From Pantoea sp. Ap-967 (GTDB taxonomy: Bacteria; Pseudomonadota; Gammaproteobacteria; Pseudomonadales; Pseudomonadaceae): a stretch of DNA of 64,000 nucleotides. This document shows positions 23,223 to 31,690 of the stretch, in pieces; within the stretch, counting starts at the first letter, position 1; every line of letters starts with the position of its first letter. The position numbers were made by a program, and so were the translations under genes. Under the pieces are notes generated by a model, which was not told the DNA's origin, did no database searches, and saw only the letters and a list, made by a program, of their open reading frames with translations. Location of the stretch: assembly GCF_011752565.1 (NCBI RefSeq), contig NZ_VWXK01000026.1, positions 25,562 to 89,561 of the forward strand. Reading direction: 5' to 3'.

Positions 23223-23888
23223 CTAGAAAACCCCATGCACCCGCACAACCACCCCCAGAAACTCACACCCCTCTTCACACACAAGGGCCGGATAACTGCT
23301 GTTCAGCGCCTTGAGATACCGCTGCCCACCCTCCTCGGCCAGTTCACGCAAAATCGCCGTTTTCCCCGGCTGCCGCGCAATCACCAAACGCCCAGGCTCT
23401 GCCTCCAACCCAGCATCCACGAGCACCCGCATTCCCTGGGGCACGCTACGGCCACTGGCGGAGCTCATGGCATCGTTCTCCACGGTCAGCCAGAACGCCT
23501 TGCCTTGGGCAAAATATTCGGTTTGCTCGAACACCATCGCATTCTCAGGCTCTGCAGCCCCCAGCTCATCCCAACCACGAACGGGGTAGCGAAAGCACAC
23601 GATGTATTGCATGAGGTCGATTTCATCATCATCCTCGACAATCGCATATCGGCCCTTGTCCTCACCCACCTGGCCAAGCACGCGCAGTACCATGCTGACA
23701 TGGTAATGCGGCATGCCCAGCTCGACGAAGACACGGTTCATCGACTCGACCTTCGGTTGGCGCCGTTTGCCCAACCAATGGCCGATGCTGCCTTGAGACA
23801 CCCCAACGCGCTCGGCGAGCTGCTCCTGGGAGATATCGAGTTCCTCGATCCGCTCACGGACGAGGGCAATCCATTTATCCATATTCAT
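23223..23888 (-). CDS. XRE-family repressor with S24/LexA-like C-terminal domain
   Basis: About 221 residues from the ATG at 23888 (MNMDKWIALVRERIEELDIS). The ribosome site is weak, so 23882 or the upstream ATG at 23930 are alternatives. Residues ~1-55 form a Cro/CI helix-turn-helix (ISQEQLAERVGVSQGSIGHWL). The C-terminal half looks like an S24 domain (FWLTVENDAMSS...PQGMRVLVDAGLEAEPGRLVIA...AILREL), where the Ser in DAMS and a downstream Lys could be the autocleavage pair. It resembles phage-type or PrtR-like repressors, but no prophage genes are near. Two AGTATTA repeats (23933-23939, 23967-23973) upstream may be its operators (inference). Confidence 0.8.
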   Translation of the reverse strand: MNMDKWIALVRERIEELDISQEQLAERVGVSQGSIGHWLGKRRQPKVESMNRVFVELGMPHYHVSMVLRVLGQVGEDKGRYAIVEDDDEIDLMQYIVCFRYPVRGWDELGAAEPENAMVFEQTEYFAQGKAFWLTVENDAMSSASGRSVPQGMRVLVDAGLEAEPGRLVIARQPGKTAILRELAEEGGQRYLKALNSSYPALVCEEGCEFLGVVVRVHGVF

Positions 23889-24018
23889 CGCTGGCACGAT
23901 ACGGACTGCCCTCTGGCGCTCAATAAACATTCAGTATTATTTACCCAAAGGCGCATGACTACTTTAAGTATTAAAATTAGCCAGACCCCACGCCCATAGG
24001 CCATCCACAGGTATCAGG

Positions 24019-24330
24019 ATGAAACCACCGAAAAAAGACGTAACAGATCTCGACAGCGACGCCGCCCGCCGCGCCCTGGATTACTACCTCAACCCCAACC
24101 CGCCACGCGCGGACGAGAACAACCCGGTCTGGACCCTGCACAAAGGCGTCACCGCCGACCAGGCGCAGGAACATGCCATCGCCCTGCTACGCTGCGCCGC
24201 CGCCACGGCCCACGAAACCGCCGCTCATCAGGACGGCAGTACCCGCGAGCTGACCTTCGCGTTGATGCACATGATGGACATGGCCAGGGCTCTGCTGGAG
24301 CACAACCGCGCCGTGCAGAAAGCCTCGTAG
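24019..24330 (+). CDS. DUF3077/DUF6124-like small protein
   Basis: A 103-residue soluble protein, MKPPKKDVTDLDSDAARRAL..., divergent from the S24 repressor. The layout (charged N-terminus, then a helical C-terminal half with HAIALLRCAAATAHETA and ALMHMMDMARALLEHNRAV) matches the Pseudomonas-restricted families called DUF3077 or DUF6124, which usually occur as scattered single genes of unknown function. A ribosome site (ATCAGGATG) precedes the ATG. No mechanism can be read from the sequence. Confidence 0.75.
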   Translation: MKPPKKDVTDLDSDAARRALDYYLNPNPPRADENNPVWTLHKGVTADQAQEHAIALLRCAAATAHETAAHQDGSTRELTFALMHMMDMARALLEHNRAVQKAS

Positions 24331-24441
24331 GCCAGGAAAAAGAAGGGAGAAAACGTGATGGCCGGAACGGCGAAAGTCCCCGATTGCCGGGACAAGGCAG
24401 TGCTCCGGAAAAATATTTTCACCGGATGACAGAAAAATCAT

Positions 24442-24469
24442 TTGACTGGCAAATGATAACGATTATTAT
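24442..24469 (+). promoter_or_regulatory. sigma-70 promoter of prrF
   Basis: TTGACT (24442-24447), a 16-bp spacer and TATTAT (24464-24469) give a good sigma-70 promoter. A start near 24476 fits the conserved 5' end of PrrF RNAs. Confidence 0.7.
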
Positions 24470-24473
24470 TGCA
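24455..24473 (+). promoter_or_regulatory. Fur box over the prrF promoter
   Basis: GATAACGATTATTATTGCA matches 13 of 19 positions of the consensus GATAATGATAATCATTATC and covers the spacer and -10. Iron-loaded Fur would block the promoter, the known control of PrrF RNAs in Pseudomonas. Confidence 0.75.
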
Positions 24474-24476
24474 CTC

Positions 24477-24588
24477 AGCTGATCGCGAGATCTGCTGGAT
24501 AACCTGAAAGCTTAGGTCGCTCTCAGATTATCTCCTCATCAGGCTAATCACGGTTTTTGACCCGGCTTTTTGCCGGGTCATTTTTTTT
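24477..24588 (+). ncRNA. prrF: PrrF-family iron-responsive small RNA
   Basis: The DNA after the Fur-controlled promoter carries the hallmark PrrF core, TATCTCCTCATCAGGCTAAT followed by CACGGTTTTTGACCCGG (about 24529-24565). A 5' part TGATCGCGAGATCTGCTGG can form the first stem-loop. It ends in hairpin GACCCGGC/GCCGGGTC plus eight T. PrrF RNAs are made in iron starvation and, with Hfq, repress mRNAs of iron-rich proteins such as superoxide dismutase and TCA enzymes. In P. putida the two prrF copies are at separate loci, so a lone copy here fits. Confidence 0.9.
24559..24588 (+). terminator. Rho-independent terminator of prrF
   Basis: GACCCGGC-TTTTT-GCCGGGTC stem-loop followed by a run of eight T (24581-24588). 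The hairpin also forms the 3' end of the sRNA. Confidence 0.9.
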
Positions 24589-24686
24589 GGCTCTTCAGGC
24601 TAATGAAGATCGTTGATGGCCGCCATGATAGCAAAAGTGTGTCAGGGCGTGAACGCTCATTACAAAACTTTGCGGAATCAGCACTT

Positions 24687-24705
24687 GAGAATCAATCTCG
24701 TTTCG
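24687..24705 (+). promoter_or_regulatory. possible Fur box upstream of the sigma/FecR-like gene
   Basis: TTGAGAATCAATCTCGTTT has the GAGAAT/TCTC look of Fur sites in front of Pseudomonas iron-starvation sigma genes. It matches the 19-bp consensus only partly (about 10 of 19 in the best register), so it is tentative. Confidence 0.4.
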
Positions 24706-24768
24706 CCTACGCTAATTCCGCATCAAGGACGATGCCCCCACCCCTACCCCTTGAGCAAGGAGCTGTCC

Positions 24769-25284
24769 ATGACCCGTCTGCTGCTGCCCCTTGAGCACCC
24801 CACGCCTTCGCGCGAGCACACTGCCGAGCATGAACTGCTGCATGGGCTCAAACGCCTGCCACGGCGTGTACAGCAAGTGTTCCTGCTCAACCGCCTCGAC
24901 CAACTGGATTTCGCCAGCATCGCCAAACGCCTCGACCTGCCGCTGCTGAGCATCGAGCGCAATATGAACCAGGCGCTGCAGCCCGCAAACCTGCAAGCCA
25001 ATGCCTCGGCCAGCAAGGCTGCCCAATGGTACGTGCGCCTGCAAAGCCCTGACGTCACCTCGTGCGAGCGTATCGACTTCCGCCGCTGGCTGGATGCCGA
25101 CCCGTCCCACCTGCAAGCCTTTCATGACACCGAGCTGCGCTGGCGCAGCCTGCTGGCTCCGGCACGCGAGCTGGGGCAGGATGGCTGGTACCGGCAAGGG
25201 CGCGCAGCGCTTTCGCTGGGCGGGTGTTCGGTGGCAGTGGGCTTTGGTGTGGCTGCGCTGTTGCTGTTTGGGTACTGGGCCTAA
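24769..25284 (+). CDS. sigma-region-4 / FecR-N-terminal / TM hybrid protein
   Basis: 171 residues from the ATG at 24769 (MTRLLLPLEHPTPSR) after GCAAGGAGC. Three parts are visible. Residues ~25-70 look like ECF sigma region 4 (LKRLPRRVQQVFLLNRLDQL, then DFASIAKRLDLP). Residues ~85-135 match the cytoplasmic N-terminal domain of FecR-type anti-sigma factors (AAQWYVRLQSPDV, ERIDFRRWLDADPSHLQAFH). The C-terminus is one hydrophobic segment (SLGGCSVAVGFGVAALLLFG). Sigma region 2 and the periplasmic FecR domain are missing. It lies directly after prrF with a possible Fur box. It may be a degenerate iron-signalling pair or a membrane-tethered regulator; function is inferred only. Confidence 0.65.
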   Translation: MTRLLLPLEHPTPSREHTAEHELLHGLKRLPRRVQQVFLLNRLDQLDFASIAKRLDLPLLSIERNMNQALQPANLQANASASKAAQWYVRLQSPDVTSCERIDFRRWLDADPSHLQAFHDTELRWRSLLAPARELGQDGWYRQGRAALSLGGCSVAVGFGVAALLLFGYWA

Positions 25285-25289
25285 GCCCA

Positions 25290-27841
25290 TTACAGGGTGA
25301 ACCGGGCTTCACCTGCATCCTGCTGATCAAACAAGGTACGCGGCAGCTTGAAGCCTTTGAACGGCTGCTGGGTGATCGGGTTATAGGCCTTTTCCGAGCG
25401 CAGTTGGTAACGAACTGCGCCATCGCCCGCCCTGAAGGTCAGGTCTACCGTCGTTTGCGTGCGCCCGTTCAGCCCGCCCCGGCTGAGCAGGCGAAACATC
25501 GACCAGGGCCCACGATATTCCAGGCTGCTGCTGTTGCCGTTCTGGCGCAGCAAGGTCAGCGTGCTGCGTGCATGCTCAGGGTTCGGCCATACGATACCCG
25601 TCATCGGGCCAGTGCCATGGGTGTAGGCAATCTGCTGCCCCGCCACTTCGAGCAGGCTGGTGCGCTGGTTGCCACTGAGGCCCAAGGGTTCGATGCTGAA
25701 CTGCACACTCAACTGGCCACGGTGGTCGAAAAAGCTTTCGCGGATGCGTGCTGCGTTTTCCAGCTGTTCGATCACATCGGCACGGAACAGCCCGCCACCT
25801 GCAGTTTTTGCGTACCCCCCTTTCAGGTTTTCCTTCAGGACGGTATCCAGGTAGCGAGCCTGAAACTGCTGCAGCCGCCCGCTGGGGCCGAAGAACGCCG
25901 CGAAGTCGTCCAGCGCAGCATCCTCAGCGCGCACCACGAAGGGATAGCGCCGCGCCAGGCGCTCCTCGAAGAAGCCATGGATATCGGCCTGCCAACGGCG
26001 CTCCAACTCCTGCAGCGCCTCATTCAACATCACCTGCGCAGTTTGTTCGGCCACCGACTCGATGTGTTGGCGGATTGGCTCAGGCAGGCCGATGGCAATG
26101 CGCTGCAAGGTCGTTATGGGGTCGCCACCCTTGGTTGCCGAGCGCTCAAGAACAGCATCCAGCGCCGCGCTGCCCCGGTTCGGGCTGTCTTGGACGGCCC
26201 TGGCATAGTCATGCAGGGCCTTGATCGCACCCAGGGTTTCTTCGTAAAAGCTTGGGCGCTCACCCTTGGCTTCCATGACCTCGTTCAAGGCAGCGAAGGC
26301 TACGCGAATATCTGCCGTTTGGCTTACGGGTAACGGCTCGGGCAGTGGCTCGGCCACCGGGGCGGTACTGCCATCACCTTCCACAAGCACTGGCTGCGGC
26401 TGAAGCTGCGTGTTGTCTCGCACCGTTTCCAGCAACCGGCGATGTCGGAGAAGCGATGCAGGGTTGCAGCAGCGGCGGCGATGGCCAGCAGGCTGATGCT
26501 GGAGCCGACCCAAAGGCTGCGGCGTTTGCGGCGGGTGACCCTCAGGTTGTCGCCGGCCAGGCCGGCTTCTGGATAGAGGATTTGCTGGAAAATCTGCTGG
26601 GCGAAGTAAGGCGAGGCCTTGAGGCCGGGTTTAAGCGCCTCCCGCAATGGCCTGGGCACGCGGTACCGCTGCGCTGACTCGCGCAAGAAAGCGTTCTCGA
26701 TTTCACCCTGCTGCATGACGGAAGACAGGTACAAACCACGCACCAGGGGTGCGGTGGTAAAACGGTCGCTTGCCAGGGCTTCGTGCAGAAAGGCCATCAA
26801 CGCCGGGCGCAACCCGGCAAACTGGGCCTGAAAGGATAACAAGCGCTTACGTTGGCTTGCGTCGGTGAGTGCCCCCAAGCCGTCCCGCACGTGGGCCTGC
26901 ACCAGCTGGATCATTCGGGCGTAATGATCGGAAAAATCGCTCAACCATGCATCGGACGAACCGCTACGGTCGAGTTTGGCTGTAAAGCCAAACAATGCGT
27001 CACGCTGCTCCATTCCCAGCCGGCTGAACAGTTGGCCAAAACCGTCCAGCAAATCGATTTTGCTCAGCACGATGTAGAGCGGCAAACGCAGCCCCAACTC
27101 ATTGCTGAGCTCGAACAGCCGGGCACGCAATGCGTGTGCAAGGGCCACGCGTTGTGCCGGGGTAGCATGCAGCAGCGCTGCCAGGTCCACCACCAGTATC
27201 ACGCCATTGAGCGCTTTGCCTGGGCGGTTGCGAGTGAGCCAGCCGAGCAAGTGAACCCATAGCCTGGCCGGGTTACCTGGCGGTACTGACGGCTCGCTAG
27301 TGTTTGCGGCAAGCGGTTGACGGGTCGGGATTATGCCTTGGGTAATGAAGTCCCCTGGCGGGTCGAGGATGATTGCATGGTCACTGACCCACCACTTCAC
27401 AGCCTGGGCCGGCTGCTGCTCCTGGCGCCCCAGCGCCTGCGCCTTGCCGATTTGCGTGAGGGAAAAGCGCTGGCCCGAGCGCTCCAACAGGCTGCTCTTG
27501 CCTGCCCGTTCAGCGCCGATCATCAAGTACCGCGGCAAACGGTTCATCGCCCGACGGCCACCCACATGGCCCAGGAAGTTCGCCAGCTGCCGGTTCAGTT
27601 CGCGCTCCTGATCCTGCACGTGGCCCAATCCGGGGTCCCGTTCAATCGCATCGGCCTGTTCTCGCTCGTGCCGTAAACGACGAACACGCGATCGCGTGAC
27701 GAACAGCCAGCAAAGTAATAGCAACACCACAAGCAACACACTGGCCATGCCTCGCATTTCTGCGCTTGCCAGCGGTTGATACGCTCGCCATCTCCATTGC
27801 GGGCCAAACCACCAAATTGCAACTAGCAATAACAAGATGCC
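25290..27841 (-). pseudogene. tssM: type VI secretion protein TssM (IcmF), truncated and frameshifted
   Basis: Two reverse frames together give most of TssM, the inner-membrane T6SS anchor. The upstream frame has TM segments (GILLLLVAIWWFGPQW, then VLLVVLLLLCWLF), a Walker A GAERAGKS and the IcmF GTPase-like domain, up to LHRFSDIAG. The downstream frame continues at RRLLETVRDN to the C-terminal domain (CDS end 25290). The switch lies near 26431-26445 and needs a single-base indel. At the 5' end homology stops abruptly at ~27841, where DNA antisense to the effector gene begins, so the N-terminus and native start are lost. Total ~930 residues versus about 1150 usual. Almost certainly non-functional unless the frameshift is a sequencing error. 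Confidence 0.85.
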
Positions 27842-30204
27842 TGTTCCCGCCCCTGCAGTCGGCCAAGCCCTATGGGCTAAGGCTGCTGCGCCCGGGCAGT
27901 TATCTCTACCTGTTCTACTTCCACCAGGGGCGCATGAAAACCCGCCATTACCAGGTGACCGAGGACGTGCGCTTCGCCCACCTGTGGTGGACACCAGAGG
28001 ACTACAACAGCGACGCACCCGGCAGCCACGCACACCCGGACACCGCCCGTGCCGCCTACCACGTATTGGCACCCGAAACCCGTATCGCTGACAGGGTGTA
28101 CCTGATGGTCAGCGAAGCCTTGCTCAGCCACGCCACCCTGTGGCGCATTGAGCAGGACGACGGCGGCCTGCGCAGCCAGCTTGCCACTGCCATGCAACCG
28201 GCAGGCTCGCCCAAGCAGCCGCATGTGTTCGATTCAGCCCATGCCGGCAATGCCTTGGCTGACCTAAAGCCTTCCGGCACCGCCGGCATATTCCCCCTTT
28301 TCGCAGGCCCCTCCAAGCGCCCGGACTTCATGGCTCGCTATGGCCAGGCCTTGATAAACCTAACCCGTCAACTAGGCCCACGCCCAGGCGTAAGCCCATT
28401 GGCAGTGGCCCTGCATGACCCCATCGGGATAGTGAGCGAACTTCACCACTTGGTGACCCTGGCCGTTGAAAGAAAGACCCGCTACGCCGGCCAGCACGCC
28501 CACCGCCTGCAGAGTGCCAATTTCATTGCCGGTTATTTCAACGCCGCCAACCAGCAGGCCGGAAGCAACGCCGAAACCGCCGAAGCCCTCAAGCGGCAGC
28601 GCAAATTGCTGGATTACGAAGGCGCAATGCGCTTCCCCGATCTGTATGCCCAAGAACTGGCGAAGCTGGACAACGCTGTGGCCGAAACGGTCGCGGATGT
28701 TATCGCCTGGGTTCGACTGATCGATGCCGAGCAATTACTGGGCAAGGCGCTGGAAACCTTCGACTTGCAGGTCAAGGCAGTGGCGGATGCTTACGAAGAA
28801 ACCGTGTTCGACTGCCTGGGTGGATTGGTGCATTGCAGTGAAGGTCGGGATTTACTGCATGACGTTGTGATGATGCCGACCGACCAGAGCCCGTTCTGGT
28901 TGGCGGTGGGCAATGGCAGCGAATTGCTGGCCGGCCGGTTCAAGGAAAAGGCCGGAGATCTCGTCAAAGGGGCGTTTGCGGTGGTGGATAACTACCTCGA
29001 CGAGCACGCCGGTACACCTGCGACCAATGCATTGATGGGGTTACTTCAGGCACTGCCAACCATTCATAAGGCGGATGTGTTGGTGCCTAGGCTCAAGGCT
29101 GTGGTGGAGATTCGGTTTAATGCCACGATAGTTATGCACGAAATGAATCTCGCAGATTTTGTTCGACAAGCCAAGGAGTTTCAAACCCCAGAAATTCTTG
29201 AAGAAAATAAACTTAAGCACTGGAAATCGCCACGCGCCAGTGCCAACCAAATCAAATTCACAGTCCAAATAAAAATTTACGAATTAATTAAGATTGGAGA
29301 AACAACTTACCAAACAACAAATCCATCCCATAGCACCACCCAAAACAACCACCTTTCAAAAAAAGAAACCAACCTGTTTTTACGCACAAAACATACACTA
29401 AGCTCAGGACTCGGACCTTCACTAGCAGGACTCGGAGGGTATTTAGCGATAACAAACCTAACCAACACCATAAAAGCAGCGAGAAATAGCAATGAAACAG
29501 TTTTCAGTGTATTCGAACTGGTAGGCGCCAGCGCAACGCTAATAGGTGCAGGAATTGAACTCACCACCACAGCACTGTCACTAAAGCTCCAGATCGCCGG
29601 ACAGAAAACGGGCTTATCTACAATGAAATATTTGTCTTCAAAATTTGGCGTATCATTTTTTGGAGCAGGCGGAGCCGGGCTAGTTTCTCTGATTGACAGC
29701 GCAAAAGGTATCCGAGCAGTCAAAGAAAAAAACACTGAACAAGCAGCTATGTATTTTGGCTCTGCTATCGCAGGAGGGGTCATAGCTCTCGCTTCATGGG
29801 CGGGAGGGACAGCAGCAGCGGCAGGTGCAATAAGTACAGCTGGCCCAGTTACGGTATTAGGGCTCACACCACCAGGATGGTCGATTTTAGCATTAATTTC
29901 ACTTGGCGCAGCTATAGCATTTTCAGCAGGCGTTGATTTAACAAAGCATGGGCCGGTAGAAATATGGTTAAAACATAGTGCCTGGGGAAAACATTTCAAG
30001 CATTACACAAACCTCGAAGAACTTAATGCCGTGCATAATTTGCATTATCGCCCTCGCATATCGGCTGACTGGCAGCAAACCTTCGGATTTCGGGTGGGAA
30101 CCCTCCGAATCACGTATCAACTCCCACATTCCAGCGACATACCAACCGAAGAGTTCCAAACTCGACTATCACTCTCACTACATGAAAAAAACTCAAACAA
30201 ATAA
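27766..30204 (+). CDS. VasX / BTH_I2691-like T6SS effector, 5' truncated, 3' frameshifted
   Basis: Open frame of 812 residues; recognisable sequence begins at ~27840 (PPLQSAKPYGLRLLRPGSYL, YLFYFHQGRMKTRHYQVTED), the N-terminal signature of VasX-type colicin-like effectors, but its first ~60 residues are missing. The only start in frame is a TTG inside tssM antisense, without a ribosome site. The C-terminal third (from ~29100) is AT-rich with several hydrophobic helices (LAGLGGYLAITNL, AMYFGSAIAGGVIALASWAG, VTVLGLTPPGWSILALISLG), fitting a pore-forming domain. The frame stops at 30204, but the other frame continues the protein to 30488 (next entry). VasX is secreted by T6SS and damages target inner membranes. 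This copy may be silent. Confidence 0.7.
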   Translation: MPAVDTLAISIAGQTTKLQLAITRCLFPPLQSAKPYGLRLLRPGSYLYLFYFHQGRMKTRHYQVTEDVRFAHLWWTPEDYNSDAPGSHAHPDTARAAYHVLAPETRIADRVYLMVSEALLSHATLWRIEQDDGGLRSQLATAMQPAGSPKQPHVFDSAHAGNALADLKPSGTAGIFPLFAGPSKRPDFMARYGQALINLTRQLGPRPGVSPLAVALHDPIGIVSELHHLVTLAVERKTRYAGQHAHRLQSANFIAGYFNAANQQAGSNAETAEALKRQRKLLDYEGAMRFPDLYAQELAKLDNAVAETVADVIAWVRLIDAEQLLGKALETFDLQVKAVADAYEETVFDCLGGLVHCSEGRDLLHDVVMMPTDQSPFWLAVGNGSELLAGRFKEKAGDLVKGAFAVVDNYLDEHAGTPATNALMGLLQALPTIHKADVLVPRLKAVVEIRFNATIVMHEMNLADFVRQAKEFQTPEILEENKLKHWKSPRASANQIKFTVQIKIYELIKIGETTYQTTNPSHSTTQNNHLSKKETNLFLRTKHTLSSGLGPSLAGLGGYLAITNLTNTIKAARNSNETVFSVFELVGASATLIGAGIELTTTALSLKLQIAGQKTGLSTMKYLSSKFGVSFFGAGGAGLVSLIDSAKGIRAVKEKNTEQAAMYFGSAIAGGVIALASWAGGTAAAAGAISTAGPVTVLGLTPPGWSILALISLGAAIAFSAGVDLTKHGPVEIWLKHSAWGKHFKHYTNLEELNAVHNLHYRPRISADWQQTFGFRVGTLRITYQLPHSSDIPTEEFQTRLSLSLHEKNSNK

Positions 30205-30488
30205 CGGGCCCTATAGCACATAACACAGAAAAACGAGCTACCAACTATGAGATTGAGTGCCTGGTCACTCCTACGTTTCATGGTGGAAAACCAAATGGCT
30301 GGAGTATTCAAATGCACCAATCCGCAAAAGTCTGGCTAGAGTACTTATTCATCCCAGACACTGCGCAACCCGATATTTATTTTCAACAAAACGGAGCGCC
30401 GTCTCCGCTAGAATTTAGAGCACCCGATCTATTTTCAGAAATCATAGACCCAGCCAAGCTAGAATTGATTGAGCCCCCTAAAAAATGA
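30205..30488 (+). pseudogene. C-terminal tail of the VasX-like effector in the -1 frame
   Basis: The frame one base back is open from 30186 to 30488 but has no start codon near its beginning. It encodes a beta-rich tail (ATNYEIECLVTPTFHGGKPN ... WLEYLFIPDTAQPDIYF ... LEFRAPDLFSEI) that would extend the preceding ORF. The switch point is seven A at 30185-30191, read GAA AAA AAC in frame. The tail's TGA overlaps the next ATG as ATGA (30485-30488), exactly as expected for the native end of an effector coupled to its immunity gene. Confidence 0.6.
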
Positions 30489-31423
30489 CGGCAATAAAAA
30501 AACTACCGAAAAACCTTCGCTTCGGGGGTAAAAAGTTATACCACGGCACCCAGCAGCCTTCTCTTCCAGATTCTGACGGGGTACATCGCATCAATGACAA
30601 ATGCATCGAAATCAACACCTACGCCAACATTGTTAGAAGCGGAAGCGCCGGCTTCATTGGCGTCTCGATTCTAGCATCCATCATAATATCAATTATGATT
30701 ACCCTGGTGCTTGGCACAGATACAGAAACGCTTCTAGCCATATTAATGGCCAGCCCTTCGCTACCCTTATTTTCTATTGTATTTTATTTTGCCAGCGGGG
30801 CTCATCGGTACCGAGGATCATACATCCGAATTAACCGAAACACACGAAAGCTCTACTTCATACATCCAAACAACCCAAACTATATGCACGTTATTGATTG
30901 GGACAGTATCGAAGGCTTAGCTGGATTCATACCCATTGTAACTTCGCACGGCTATACCACGAGGCATCCTCTCTATCTCTTCGGCACCGACTACGCCATG
31001 ACGCCTCCCACAGAAATATTCGCTGCATGTGGAAACTCTGGAGCTCTTGATGGTGGTCAGTCAGCTCAATCACTTTGGGCATACCTACAGCATTACATGA
31101 CCCATGGCGCAAAAGACTTGCCCTCACCACCAAATCAAACTGCAACAGTGAGCCGACGAGACGCAACGCTTCAGCCATACCGAGAGTGGACGGATGATTT
31201 CCGAAAACAGCTTTGTAAAAAACACGGCTGGCTATGGGCTCCCTTCACAATTCCCGAATATATATTTTTGCTGCTTTTTCACGCCTACCCCAATAGTGTC
31301 GAAGCGTGTATTCAATACAATGTACCCTTCGTTAAATTTCCTCGCGAAATCGACGTAATCTGCGGCTTCGCCGAAAAACGGAAACCGGTAATACGTGTAA
31401 ATGGTGTGAAACTTGATCAGTAA
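30485..31423 (+). CDS. DUF6708-type membrane protein, probable T6SS immunity protein (copy 1)
   Basis: 312 residues with two adjacent hydrophobic segments near residues 55-105 (GFIGVSILASIIISIMITLV and LLAILMASPSLPLFSIVFYF) and a third near residues 255-270 (IFLLLFHAYPNS). Its conserved centre (IRINRNTRKLYFIHPNNPN, DWDSIEGLAGF, RHPLYLFGTDY) resembles DUF6708 proteins found next to VasX-type effectors. Membrane location fits protection from a pore-forming toxin. The ATG overlaps the effector tail stop (ATGA). AT-rich. A paralogue follows at 31691, about 60 percent identical by eye and nearly identical over the last 35 residues. The immunity role is inferred from position. Confidence 0.65.
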   Translation: MTAIKKLPKNLRFGGKKLYHGTQQPSLPDSDGVHRINDKCIEINTYANIVRSGSAGFIGVSILASIIISIMITLVLGTDTETLLAILMASPSLPLFSIVFYFASGAHRYRGSYIRINRNTRKLYFIHPNNPNYMHVIDWDSIEGLAGFIPIVTSHGYTTRHPLYLFGTDYAMTPPTEIFAACGNSGALDGGQSAQSLWAYLQHYMTHGAKDLPSPPNQTATVSRRDATLQPYREWTDDFRKQLCKKHGWLWAPFTIPEYIFLLLFHAYPNSVEACIQYNVPFVKFPREIDVICGFAEKRKPVIRVNGVKLDQ

Positions 31424-31690
31424 GCACCGCTCACGACAGCCCGGCTTCGAGAAAGCAACTTCGCCGGCCCTTACCCAATCAGCCATTCGCCAAGGATCGC
31501 ACCCTCTGCAATTCATACTCGGCACCGGCACTCAGGAGCAATCTCGACTGATGGATTCCGACAACCGCCTCCTAGCCATTCCCAGACCGACCACCGCAAG
31601 GGATCAGAAATACTCCTGCAATTTCAAGCGCGCGATCTCCGCCCTCGTAGAGGCGAGCAAATTTAATTCATTTCGAGATCCAGTTAGATT

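Noticed and set aside
23223..24330. Prophage remnant suggested by the S24 repressor
   Set aside because: No integrase, structural or lysis genes around it; better seen as a lone regulator beside a DUF6124-like gene.
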